The translations under genes and the position numbers were made by a program. From Cyathus striatus (lineage: Eukaryota > Basidiomycota > Agaricomycetes > Agaricales > Nidulariaceae), in the NCBI GenBank assembly GCA_025738555.1, contig JAOVFP010000019.1:248001-312000 (forward strand): 64,000 bases of DNA, read 5' to 3'. Below are positions 12,601 to 23,215 of this stretch, piece by piece (position 1 is the first letter of the stretch; every line of letters starts with the position of its first letter). The notes under the pieces are model-generated. The model ran no database searches. It saw nothing but the letters and a program-made list of their open reading frames with translations, and was not told the DNA's origin.

Positions 12601-13296
12601 AAAAAAAAATCCTGTATTTTATGTCGGTTATGGATAAGCCATATGTCGCGACAGTGTTGTCACGAAAGTCGTAAAAGCATTGCAATGTATTAAGGATTAA
12701 TCATCAGTGCAATATGGTTATAATGCGCCACTCAAGATATCACAATGACACTATAATGCAGTATAAAGTACATGACATTACATAATTCATATTATCACTC
12801 TCGGAAGGAATATAATGACCTTTAATACATTCACAATACTATACATAACTTATAGCATATATATGTACGAGACCAGGTTAATTGTGGGGCCTTGTGTAGT
12901 TGACTACTATTATGTCCTAATGCATTCGGACTTAGATATGTTTGTCTCCAATCGGAACTCTCGCAATGGAAGAGAAGGTAGGAGCAGCCGTGGGGAGGCG
13001 CCCGCCTTACGAAGGTCAGGCGTCTCGGCACTGGACGAGAGCATAAGTAAAAACATAAAAATACTAGAAATACAAGTAAAAATAAGAGTTTGCAAACGCT
13101 ACGGCAAACGAAAAGAAAAAGAGGTAAGTAAGAAAGGGATAAATTGACAGCAAGAAAGAGGGAACGACTAGCATAAATCTCATCTAATTCTTTTAATCTG
13201 CATATCGGCGTCAGTATGCCTTTCATCCGAGTGCCAGTTTGTATCATTGAGGTCTAGATCCGGTGGGTGAACACGAAGCTTCATTTCTTCGCTCAT
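12601..13296. other. intergenic, no gene recognised
   Basis: It starts with a T/A homopolymer junction (about 12589-12610) and continues as AT-rich sequence. Between 12940 and 13060 there is a more GC-rich patch open on both strands (up to 138 codons on the minus strand), but neither frame shows a known motif and the two overlap almost entirely. I do not call a gene. Confidence 0.4.
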
Positions 13297-13627
13297 TCAG
13301 GGCTTGTACATAAACCAAAAATGTCGGCCAGCTTTCACAATTAGATCGTCGTGTGGACCATTGCTCAAATGTTGAAGTCTACGATGGGTTTGAGGCTTTG
13401 CAACTTCAACAGCTTCGAAATTTTTAACTGAGCGGTTCGAAGTCCCTGAATGCATATCAATCAGTAAAAAAAGTGAAATATTTCGATTAATGGACACACC
13501 TTCTGTGAGTCTTCCATGCTCGATTGTGGGCCAGGAATGACAATGTCAAGATCCATAGGTGGAACCTCATCGACACCTCCTCCTCTTCCTCCTCCTCCTC
13601 TGGAGGTGGCTCCTGATCCGACATGGT
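13297..13627 (-). CDS. hypothetical small acidic protein (uncertain)
   Basis: A minus-strand model starts at ATG near 13625 with MSDQEPPP followed by eight Glu encoded by a GAG/GGA microsatellite. It continues (in another frame after the microsatellite) as DEVPPMDLDIVIPG and splices through a GTGTGT...CAG intron to an exon ending WFMYKP with TGA at 13297. The frame change at the microsatellite means that either the start is wrong or the repeat length has shifted the frame. No domain is recognised. The acidic, Pro-rich composition could suit a nuclear protein, but this is weak. Confidence 0.25.
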
Positions 13628-13799
13628 ATCGGACGCTGGAGACAAAACACGACTGTGTTTGTGAGTCATTACTAGTAATAGATTTGGAAAAGTGGTTAGC
13701 AAAGTTAGGAGCTACACGACATGCAAGAACACACCTTAAATACGAGATATGCAATGGTCCAGTATTATTATAAGAGTCTGAAAATGAAATGAGGTGCAA

Positions 13800-15640
13800 T
13801 AGAACACCAATCTAGTATGGAACAAAACTGGGGACTTATGAGGCAACGCCATTTTGTACGTCACACCTGGAATATGTATTGATTATGCTGTGGAATATGG
13901 CCAGCATTGCCATATGGGAAAGTTTTGATGCGCGCTGGAATACGATGCACATCATGTTGGTGAAACTCGGGGACGCGGTTGGATCCGTCCAGGTGACTGT
14001 CGATAACTATGTTGATGTAAGACTCGAAGCAACAGACTATGAGTCTGGATGGTCCCGGAATGTCTCAGGTACACTAGCTGATTAATTGTCTAGAACATGC
14101 AAGATCCGAAACATGCTTACTAACGGTCTTGTGAAAAAGTTATAAAGCAAGGTGTCAGATCTCTCTTGCTTTCACGTCCTCTGGTCTTGAGACTGAAGCC
14201 TATGGCGTACGAAGTGAGGGGAGGGAGAAGTAGTGGTCACAGGTCTCGGAGGTGCCGGTAAGTAACATCAACTTCTGCCACGTCACGTGTTATTACTGAA
14301 ATTGAACCCGCTTCATACTTCTTATGTAGTCCTTTCCGTGTGGTGTACCACTATTAACGGAGGTGAGTACTTCAAGTAGTCGTTTATAACGCATAAGTAT
14401 GGATTCTAATTCACAGTCATAGCTTAGTAAGTGACATGGATAAGTAAGTAGCCTTAGGTATAGTGAAAAGTAGTTAACTACCGTGATGTATATACAGGCG
14501 CAATTACAGTGCTATTCAGTATTCTATTCTTCAATGATTAATGAGATTTTATATTAATGGTTGATAGCGCACCAAGGGGGAGGAGCTAGATACGAGATTC
14601 ATTGATTATCTATTACCCCAATTTGTTCGTTCTCTCTAATGCATTTTAATAATTGACTGCAATAAAATCCATTGAATTGTGTAAGATATATTGTAAGACG
14701 TGCCTAGTCGTATTCTAATCAATTTAGTGTATTTATACAACTTGAAATTTGTAGCAGTAGGTATTTAAACACATTTTTATTCAGCGCGTGAATTGTAGGA
14801 CTCTCTGCCAAGTATTAAGATGGTTTGCGTGGTTTCGTCCTCGTTTATTAGCATTACGTTCTGGCTGTTACATTAAGGCATTTCAGGGGACCGTAATGCC
14901 ATGCGGGTTAAATTTAGTTTTCCTGACAGTAGCGTCTACCTCATAGTAAGGTACTGTTCTAGGTAATGTATGTAATGATGAAGGCTTAGGTCTGGTGCGA
15001 TGGCGGCAGTAAAGTATGTCTCGGGATGCCCTACCGGGGGTAGGACACCAGGAGAGGTGTGGCTGGAGGCGTCATGGTCAGTGAGCGCGCACCATGTGTT
15101 GTATGTAAGTGGCTGGGTGCCAAGGCCCCAGTCAAAAATCAATCTAATGAGAGCGTACGAGATCCGACTAGGTCGTAATTTCCGCAGAACTCAGTTCTCC
15201 CTAGTTTATACAGAATATAACGATTTAGATCGTATTACAGCGAGGCTTAGTGAGGTACATCGTAACTTAATTTCCATTTCAGCTCTAGTTAGACCTACCT
15301 ACTTATTTAATCTAGGGAGGTATGGTGGTATCTGAACCCAGCATAAAAGAATCTAGGGTCGCAGACATTCAACTTAACAGAGTGTGGGCGATCAGAGTCT
15401 GTCTGATTTTAAGTTACAATTAATCTAGGGATTTCTGAGCAAAAATGATGAAATATGGTGTGATCTAATATTATCAGAAAGTACTCTACACAGATTTAGG
15501 GATATGCAACGCAAATCTAATGAAAGTGTGACATAAACAATGCTAGCCAGAATAACCCACGAGCCTCTAGTATTGCGCCTACTCCCTCGAATCCACCCCA
15601 CACCAGGCAATCGCAGAGACCTCCACCAATTAAGGAACAT
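13800..15640. other. 1.8-kb intergenic, no gene recognised
   Basis: The DNA is AT-rich with scattered GTAAGT-like sites. A 111-codon plus-strand frame at 15000-15335 and an opposing minus-strand frame at 14936-15142 overlap; neither shows a family motif. I see no clear repeats or target duplications. Confidence 0.4.
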
Positions 15641-15654
15641 TAGGACATACATTT

Positions 15655-16420
15655 GATCACAGGACAGAGGCCACTTACTGCGCTGAATTGGTTTTTATGT
15701 AATGTAGCGGTAGCGGCACACATTGCACCTTCAGGTTCAGCTGTTAAGGTAGGATCGCCAGGACCGGTACATGCGTGTGTGGTGCCAGTGGCCATTTTCG
15801 GTGTCGTGTCCGAGTGCAATGATGTGACAGTGCCCTAATATGACTCGTTCCCAGCAAACCAGTGTCCCCTGGTGAACACGCGTAGATGAGAGGGCATTAG
15901 TCCTGGCAGTAGGTGGTAGGGCGAGGGATCGTGTTGTCCTTAATTGAAATTATTAGCCATTATAATCAAATAGAATTCACATTAAAACGTACCATGACTC
16001 GTTCCATTGGATGTGCCAGTTTGCGCTGCAGGAATAGTGGGTGGGGACACAGATGAAACATCCCCCTCGTCCTCGGAGTCACTATAACTGCAAGAGTAGT
16101 GAGAAAAGATCGGGACGAAGATAATACACATACAGTGACGGGACAACTTACATCCGAGAACCGTTGTTGGCGAAGGTGGGAAGGGTAGAGTTGGCATCAG
16201 AAAGAACAATTTTTGGTTTTGAATTCAAAGGTGAATGTCTCATGGAATCCTGTACAACGTGGACTGTGATCAACTACTAGCACAATCTCGACAAAAAAAA
16301 TTAAAGAACTGACCTCTCTACTGACTGCCGTTACTACTACCCTGCATCCGCTTTGAGCTCCCCTGCTCCCCTGCATTATCTAGGTGTTTTTCATCGCTCG
16401 CACGGTCCAAATCCACTTCT
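15655..16420 (-). CDS. hypothetical Ser/Thr-rich protein, multi-exon (uncertain)
   Basis: Three plausible exons lie in order on the minus strand. One is a Ser-rich segment near 16230-16150 (HSPLNSKPKIVLSDANSTL). It splices through GTAAGT to an acidic/Ser-Pro segment near 16085-15990 (YSDSEDEGDVSSVSPP). A Thr-rich segment at about 15827-15690 ends at a GTAAGT donor. Splice sites look consensus, but the join between the last two exons is ambiguous in phase and I cannot place a start. Composition resembles disordered regions of nuclear proteins. The gene may be real, partial or decayed; no domain is recognised. Confidence 0.25.
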
Positions 16421-17188
16421 CCAGCTTTACATTTGCGACCTGCACTTGGAAAATGGATATTTGCCCGTGACTGATAGATCCTGAGAACCACTGTAATTCA
16501 TTTGGCACTTGAGAATATGGTAGTGTAGAAGAGAGATAGAGAAGGGAGCTGCGGTAGGGAAGGAAGGTATGGTGGGAAGGGGGTGTAGATGTGGTGTAGA
16601 AGGGAGGTGAAAAAATGCGACGTGGAAGATGTGTCACGTGGAAAATAAGAGAACTGACAGCAAGCAGGAAAAGCGCTAGCTCGGTTAAGCAAACCGGTCG
16701 CGATAAATGGTATGTATGTACTGTAGTGCTGTGCAATTACATGCATATCTTCAACTTACCTCCAGTCTTGGCATCTATCCAGTAAGCATGTCTAGATGTA
16801 GAAGAGGTCAGCATAGGTAGATTAGATAAAAACATTAGATGATAACGGAGGTCGTAAATGTTTGATATGGCATGGTTAAACAGTATTGCACCCAAACCAT
16901 CGCATCTCCAAGAAAGAGACCCTGACAAAGTGAGATGCAGGCTGACTTTTTCGCATCATCATCGTATCATCTCTTAGAAATTGATAAAATTACGATCATT
17001 CACGCTAGTCTCAGATTTACCATATTTAATTAGAAATCTTACGAACAGGTTCGATTTCCCTAGATGGAATTTTCACTGGGGCCAAGGCATCAGGTCGGAT
17101 TGGGGTTACTGTGCGTGGCTGAGCTTTGTATGCGATGTGAAGGCCATTCTTTCAAATTCTAATATTCTCCTCCTTTCCCTTGTATCTT
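16421..17188. other. intergenic, no gene recognised
   Basis: A purine-rich strand at about 16500-16640 (GGAAGG-type, mirrored as CT-rich open frames on the minus strand) gives long but low-complexity frames that I reject as genes. Nothing else is recognised before the retrotransposon relic. Confidence 0.4.
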
Positions 17189-17524
17189 CTACTGCTCTTC
17201 TCTCTCGGATATCGGTCTCCAAAGCGGTATCGTTCCTAGCGTTTGCTTGAGGCGGCTTGTTGCATTGACATATCCAGCTAGCGCAGAGTAGTTCTCAGGG
17301 TTGGTGAGAATGATGCGCAATGAGATATTTCGTCGTTGGTTGGCGCACTGTGTGAATAATGGGAGCCTTTGGTTTGTGAATGCCAGGCATCGTAGGAGGA
17401 AGTGGTCCACGGTTTCTGGGGAGTTCGTGTTGCATTTCATGCACATGGGAGAGGCCACTTTGCCAATGCGATGGAGACATAAAATGTTAATCTCGCCATT
17501 CCCATTGTCCAAGTGAAGCACCAA
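17189..17524 (-). pseudogene. non-LTR retrotransposon RT/RNase H tail, relic
   Basis: A 111-residue frame contains LHRIGKVASPMCMKC, then ETVDHFLLRC, and LRIILTNPENYSALAGYVNATSRL. This matches the C-terminal part of fungal LINE-type reverse transcriptases, where a zinc-knuckle-like CxxC...HFLxxC segment follows the RNase H domain. No upstream RT domain is present, so this is a short relic. Its N-terminal part overlaps the dispersed repeat block shared with 12400-12600, which suggests that block derives from such an element. Confidence 0.6.
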
Positions 17525-17690
17525 AATCTCTGCTCAATTTCACTTCGAGGGTCTTACTCAGTCCCCTGAAATATGACTTCTCGTATCAACCTTCTTTCAT
17601 TGCTGTACATCAAATGTTAAAGTCCCTTATTCCCATTGCTCAAGTGACGCAAAAATAATCATGGCTCGATTTGATTTCTCAAGAATCGCA
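17476..17690. repeat. dispersed copies of the repeat also found at 12311-12600
   Basis: Blocks ACATAAAATGTTAATC, TTCCCATTG.CCAAGTGAAGCA, CTCAATTTCACTTCGAGGGTCTTACTC and CATCAAATGTTAAAGTCCC..TTCCCATTGCTCAAGTGACGC give one full and one partial unit of roughly 150-170 bp. They match the two units at 12400-12600 with many substitutions. They sit directly 3' of the SDR gene, just as the other copies sit at the 3' end of the MDR gene. Confidence 0.5.
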
Positions 17691-17794
17691 TTTAGGGGGC
17701 GGAAAGCATGAAGCATAAATACTATGAACCAACGAACGACAAAAACTAGAGTCCGATAACTAAACGAGTTCGATGGCAGGCAGACATAATATTT

Positions 17795-19917
17795 TTAATG
17801 CCCAGACACCTGTTCCTCCAACCAATCCCAGAGCTCCTGTCCAATCTTGGGATCTTGACTGTCCTTGCGCGGACTACCGACCCTAGCCCACGGAATAAGG
17901 AACTTTCCAAATGTGTATCAGTATTTCACACCAAGACATAAACTACCTTGATTTACCTTTCCATTCAAGTTAACCGCATCCGGAGAGGTGCCTGCGTACA
18001 AGTGGGTAGCGACACCATTTGGGTAGATAGGATACATCATGAAGGCCTATTGAATGGCAATCAACGAATCGATCATGTCGGAATTTCGATGGCACTCACA
18101 ATCATCTTCTTCTGGAATGAACCAAGATGTTGCTGAAGGTTAGTATTTATGTTTCCTGGGTTCAACGACAAGGATACAATCCCGTCAGATGCGTATCTGC
18201 GGTACAGCTCCTTCGCGAACACAATATCACCATACTTGCTCTGGGCGTACAGCGAGTCTGGAGTCTCCTTCGACCGTTCAGGGCCATCCTTCAATGTCTT
18301 GTAATCGATGCCATGGAGATGGTGTGCACCAGAGCTAATGGTTATAACGCGAGCATGCCCATCGGGGGAGGATTTTGCAGTTGAAACCAAAGTTGGAAGT
18401 AGCAGTTTGGTGAGATAGAAGTGGCCTGCCTCATCATTAGTATCAATTCTACTAGGTGAGAGATAGTAGCGTACCCAATACGTTTGTACCAAACTGAAGG
18501 TCGTAGCCTTGCTTTGTCAGGTCCGTTAATGGCGGTATCATTACACCACTATTATAAGTGAGTATAGGATACGAATCTCGGGAAATCACATGCTGACCCT
18601 GAGTTATAAAGAACATCCAGACGGTTTTCTAGGCTTCAGCTATGATTAGCACTGGTGTTCTAACCACTGCTGGATTTTTACTTACCGAAGGAATTCTTGG
18701 GCAGCCTCTTTGACAGAGTTGAGGTCTGCAAGGTCAATCTTGAGGAACAGAGGGCGACTCCCTGTTTCCTTTTCTACACCGTCAATGGCGGCCTTTGCTT
18801 TATTCTCGTCACGAGAAGCCTGAAATGAAGTTAGTCTTGTAACCTGTAAGGCCTGTCAGTGGCCTACGTATGAAATCACCTATAATACATAACCCACGTC
18901 AGAAACTTAATCACAACACAATTGAAACACGTACCAGAACCTTGTGCGCGCATGCCGAACATGGCAAATCCAAGATGGAGAACGATGAAGTCAGAAGAAT
19001 ATAAAAGTTATTCCACCAAAGTCGACGCGTTCCGAAACCAACAAGTCACGTGCCGGGCCAACCAACACCCTCAGAACCAAACAACCCCGAAAGCAAACAT
19101 CCCGATTCGGCTCGGACAACACCCACGGAATCGGACTCAGCAATCGACAACGACAGAAAAGCGACAACACTCAACACGCGTTGCCGCACGCATCTCCTCA
19201 AGGCTATGTTTTTCTTTACTCTAGTTTACCCTTTAAATTTTATATGACTCACATAGATATTTACATATATAAACCCCTCTGTAGCTAGCTACATTCCCTG
19301 AGTTAATACACGAGTTCACATCTACCCTAGCCATTCTCCACTGTTCGACAAGGGTTAAGTAGCTCAAGAAGAGCGCCCTCGGGTCGACACTACTCTCGAT
19401 AACAACCTCAAGTATTCGCTCTAGCACTCGCATATTAAAAACCGAAGTCTGATCATTTCAGACTTATCACAAACATAACCTCAAGACTTATACTCTCAAT
19501 TTGAAGCCGCTAGCGACTGACGGACCCAGTCGCGCTCGCTGAAACTCTAGTTTCCCTTCAACAACACTTCGCATCCCACAAACCGCAAGTAAGTGTAAGT
19601 GTACATTACCATATAAACTTTAGCACCATGCTTGGATAGGACCTACGTATTTTTTGAAACGTAAGAACATAGTGCTTGTTTTTTAATAATAATAATAAAT
19701 GAAGATTCTTACTTGGACAGTGGCTAATCCGAGACCTGAGTTTCCTCCTAGTAGAATGAAGTTCGTACGAGGAGAATAGTAAAAGTCGGAGACAGAACGG
19801 ACCGGTGACAATGAAAACCTTTCCATCTAGCTTTGGAACTTGGTTGATAGTCCATTTAGCCTTTGGAGGAAAGGTCTCTACACACATTGACTTGATGAAG
19901 TCCCACCAAACACCCAT
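17795..19917 (-). CDS. short-chain dehydrogenase/reductase (retinol dehydrogenase/WWOX-like)
   Basis: This is an NAD(P)-dependent SDR that would oxidise alcohols or reduce ketones. It starts at 19917 ([10 protein letters not shown]), followed by the cofactor loop [16 protein letters not shown] (TGxxxGxG split by an intron). Then come [22 protein letters not shown] (in place of NNAG), [30 protein letters not shown] (catalytic Ser), the active site YAQSKYG (YxxxK), [10 protein letters not shown] and LYPIYPNG. It ends at [11 protein letters not shown] with TAA 17795-17797. All exons join in frame. One 3' splice site appears to be GCTGAAG|CC. The intron at 18820-19609 is 790 nt because a 736-bp solo LTR sits in it; without it the intron would be 50 nt, like its neighbours. 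A tailoring role for the nearby terpene synthase is an inference from position. Confidence 0.87.
18845..19580 (+). mobile_element. solo LTR (736 bp) inside an SDR intron
   Basis: The sequence begins TGTAAGG and ends CCCACA (TG...CA) and is flanked by AACC on both sides (18841-18844 and 19581-19584). It contains a TATA-like CATATATAAACCCC at about 19264. Removing the element and one AACC copy leaves a 50-nt intron with GTAATG donor and TTTCAG acceptor, matching the other introns of the gene. No internal retrotransposon genes are present, hence solo LTR. The 4-bp duplication is short; a 5-bp version would have one mismatch. Confidence 0.72.
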
Positions 19918-21185
19918 AATGTAGGAATGGCCTGTAACAGTAGAGTAGACGTTTAACGGAAGGTATACGGGGAAACAACCTAAAAGTAAGGTTGCGTTTT
20001 GAGTAGTGTTATGTAGGTGGTTAGGATCAGAGCGAGGTGTTCGCACGTTTCTTCAGACTTCAACAGCACCTGCAGAAGGCTTGATCTGATGACGGGAACC
20101 GACCGCAGAGCGCTTTTTAAGGTTTGTTGGGGGGGTGCCAATGAGCTCAATCGAAGCTCAGTATTCGACGTTCTGCTTCACAGCCTTCTACAACACCGAT
20201 CTGATACTGTGCAGTGTGAAGGTGATTCTCAGTCAGTACCTAATACTACATATGTAGCACTAGTAGTGATGCAAGTCAGAAATACATATTAATAAGTCTT
20301 TACTGTCGCCGTAGTTGCCGCCGATGGGGCCTGGGCATTTGGTCGCTACAGTAATGATCTTAATACCGTGGTTGTCGAAGACAAGGCAGTTGAATTATGT
20401 TTGACGAAGAGATCCAAATCTTCAGCTTCAGGCCCTTTAAACAGCAAGTGGTTCCCTTTACCCATTCGGATTACGAGCTGGCTTAGATTGGCTTAGTGTG
20501 GTTCGGCCTTTGAAGTTAGAGACTTGCGGAGTTCGGAGCTCGCTTAAATTAGCTGGTCGGTGTTTCAAATTTCAAAAGCAGTAATAAGAATCATATTTTC
20601 AACCTAAAGATACTTACATATGTCATTCAAGAGGCGTAAGTAAATAACTTATGGCAGGTTGCGTTGCTTGGATCACTTATTCATATTTAATTGTTATGCT
20701 ATTGAAATGAAAGATGTAAAATGTTTTCGGATAAGCAGCTGTTTTATATAGTTTTACAACACTCGGTAACTTCGATCTTACCGAGAAACCTCTCCCAAGT
20801 TAGGAGGGAAACTCCGTTGTCTAGATAGTCTTAAACAGTCTTAAACATTAATCCCAGAAGCGGAAAACCGACTCCGACAACCAATGGTCTATTTACTAGC
20901 AGAGATTAACACCAAACCACTGATTGATGCCACTTCGACTAACACTATTTATACGTCTTTCTGATTTTTACCGAAACAGCCTCAAGTCATTCTACATAGA
21001 AAGGGGAAAATGATGCCCAACTCCTTGAACATATCGTTGGTACAATGGAATATACATCCGAGAGTTTCCATTTACGCTGTGTATGTAAAGTATGGTATAA
21101 CCGGCGGCCTCGTCTGCATCATACGGAGAAAGATCATTATATCAAAAATCGGGAAGTACTTATGTACTTCGAAATACTTAAGATA
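19918..21185. other. 1.3-kb divergent intergenic region between SDR and terpene synthase
   Basis: The two genes are divergently transcribed from this region, so it could hold shared control elements. At about 20764-20787 there is a perfect 8-bp stem (CTCGGTAA, 8-nt loop, TTACCGAG) followed by a second imperfect stem CCTCTCCC..GGAGGG. No gene is recognised. A TATA-like TTTATATAG lies near 20744. Confidence 0.5.
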
Positions 21186-22690
21186 ATGCAATCCACATCG
21201 TTTCTTTATTACAATAACGCCGAAATGCCTGAATTGCGTGCCTTTCCTTCCAGCTTTCTCCTCAAGAACATCTGTTCTATTACTTCTCGAGGATTTGAAC
21301 TTAAAAGTAATCCTGATGTCTCGCAAGTAGACCAGGCCGTACGACAGTGGTTCAAAAAGTAAGACAATTTTATTTCGCTTTGTATACTGACAACATTCGA
21401 AAATTCAGGTTCAATGTATATGACGAAGCAAGGCGACTCGAGTTCCTGACATTGGGCAGATTTGATCTCTTCGCAGCCCTAAGTTTTCCAGAAGCCGACG
21501 CAAAGCATTTAGAGACTTGCCTCGCCTTCTTCTTCTGGGCGTTCTCGGTATTGATCTAACTTCCTCTTAACAGTCAATTTCTTAATTTGTGACTTCAGAC
21601 CGACGACCTGTCAGACGAAGGTGAATTGATGACAAGGCCTGACGATGTTCAAGCTGGTCACAATATTTCAATGAAAATGCTTGAGAATCCGGATGGTCCC
21701 GCTCCAAAGTACCCTTACGCTGCTATGCTGCACGAGTACAGTTTTATTCCATTTTTATTGTGAATTAAGCTAACGCCAAACAAGTCTCTTGCAGCGCATC
21801 AAAGCCACTGCTACTCCGGGAACTTATGTCCGGTATTTATTTTAATCATCTTTTGCTGCGCTTTCAACGCTAACTAGTTAACAGTTTCATACGGGCATTT
21901 GAGGCATGGAGTCAATCCCAAGTGAAGCAAGCTCACAATCGTCATACGGATAGACTTCCCAGTGTATCTGAATTCATCCTGATGAGAAGGGCCACAATTG
22001 GCGCCGCCATGGTTGAAGGTACGTACAGGGGCTCGACATAATGAAGTAATATAAACACGCTTCAACTACTAGCCATGGTGGAATATTCGCTGGACATAAA
22101 GATACCGGATTATGTGTTCCAGAATCCAATTATGATTGCTATGTCGGACGCGACCAGCGATATTATGACTTGGCCAAATGTGAGGTTTCCTAATAACTAA
22201 TGAACGATATCATATACTAATCCATTTAATCAGGACCTTTGCTCTTTTAACGTATGCGTGAATTTCTTGCAGACAAGAACGTTAATACTCACCTATACAT
22301 TCTACAGAAAGAGCAAGCAGACGGGGATCTTCAAAATCTTATATGCTGTGTGATGATGGAGAGAGACATTGGATTGCAAGAGGCAATCGATGTAATCTTA
22401 CAAATGATTGACGATCGCGTATCAGACTACATAGAGCTGAAGTCTTGCCTACCATCCTTTGGCGCAGAAGTTGATGCTGAGCTGGCAAAATATCACAAAG
22501 CGTTGGAATATTTTGTTCAGGGAACAGTGGTCTGGTACTACAAGAGCCCTAGTAAGTTCAGAAATAATTCGACTCACGCGCTCTAAGTGCTCACTCCGTT
22601 GGAACAGGATACTTCCGTGGGCTAGATGTAACTGACAAGGCAGAGGCAATCATTCAACTCTTCCCGAAATCCAATAATACACTTTCTTAG
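21186..22690 (+). CDS. sesquiterpene-type terpene synthase (class I)
   Basis: This is a basidiomycete class I terpene cyclase expected to convert farnesyl diphosphate to a sesquiterpene in the cytosol. The model starts at 21186 (MQSTSFLYY) or in frame at 21225 (MPELRAFPSSF). It contains ARRLEFLTLGRFDLFAALSFPEA, the metal-binding aspartate motif DDLSDEGE after a splice, and RATIGAAMVEAMVEYSLD. The second metal motif is split over three exons: WPN/DLCSFN/KEQADGD (NDxxSxxxE). VVWYYKSP and YFRGLDVT follow, with TAG at 22688-22690. Both metal motifs are complete and all introns join in frame; one uses the acceptor ACAAG|TC. I see no lesion. It is the core enzyme of the putative cluster. Other class I terpenoid cyclases would share these motifs, so the product and even the prenyl length are unproven. 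Confidence 0.92.
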
Positions 22691-23215
22691 AGCCATGGAG
22701 TCTTCAGAAATGTATTTTCCCCGTTGCATTAGACCTATGGAATAGTTCCCCTTTCTCAGATTACCTATGTACAATACAGTTTTGCTCTTAGAATCAAACA
22801 TTGATAAATAACATCAGCACGTTTCGAAAGCCATAAGCAGCTCATAAGTAGTTAGTGTATACACCTTTATTTAAAGTCGCAACAATCCATCGTGGTTAGA
22901 ATCTACATGCCCCGTTGTGTGGGGCTTGGGCGCTTAGTGACATGATCCAGGGCCGTATTCGAAGGGTTTATCATTGTACTATAAAAAATACGAGATCAGA
23001 TTTCGAGTTGTGTACAAAATTCGCGTGGCTACAATGCGGAAACACCGCCCAAAAATACTATGATCAATCTGTGATTACTCACAAGAAGTGACTGGTTCAG
23101 TAATTTGACTTTCATCATTTGGTAGAGGTATATTTAATCAGCTACGTTCAAGAACTGCAATCAGACAACTACTCGCAACGCTATATCTGTATCTAACGCT
23201 CTACTACCACTCTCA
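22691..23215. other. intergenic between terpene synthase and FMO pseudogene
   Basis: About 525 bp separate the two same-strand genes. Apart from probable 3' UTR and promoter sequence, I see nothing distinctive. Confidence 0.4.

Noticed and set aside
12831..13247. 138-codon minus-strand frame
   Set aside because: Composition is hydrophobic and Cys-rich without structure; the opposite strand is equally open, so it looks random.
15000..15335. 111-codon plus-strand frame
   Set aside because: No recognisable domain, no splice context, and it overlaps an opposing frame; more likely chance.
16380..16746. 118- and 82-codon minus-strand frames rich in Ser, Phe and Pro
   Set aside because: They arise from a CT-rich strand, overlap each other in two frames and contain no motif.
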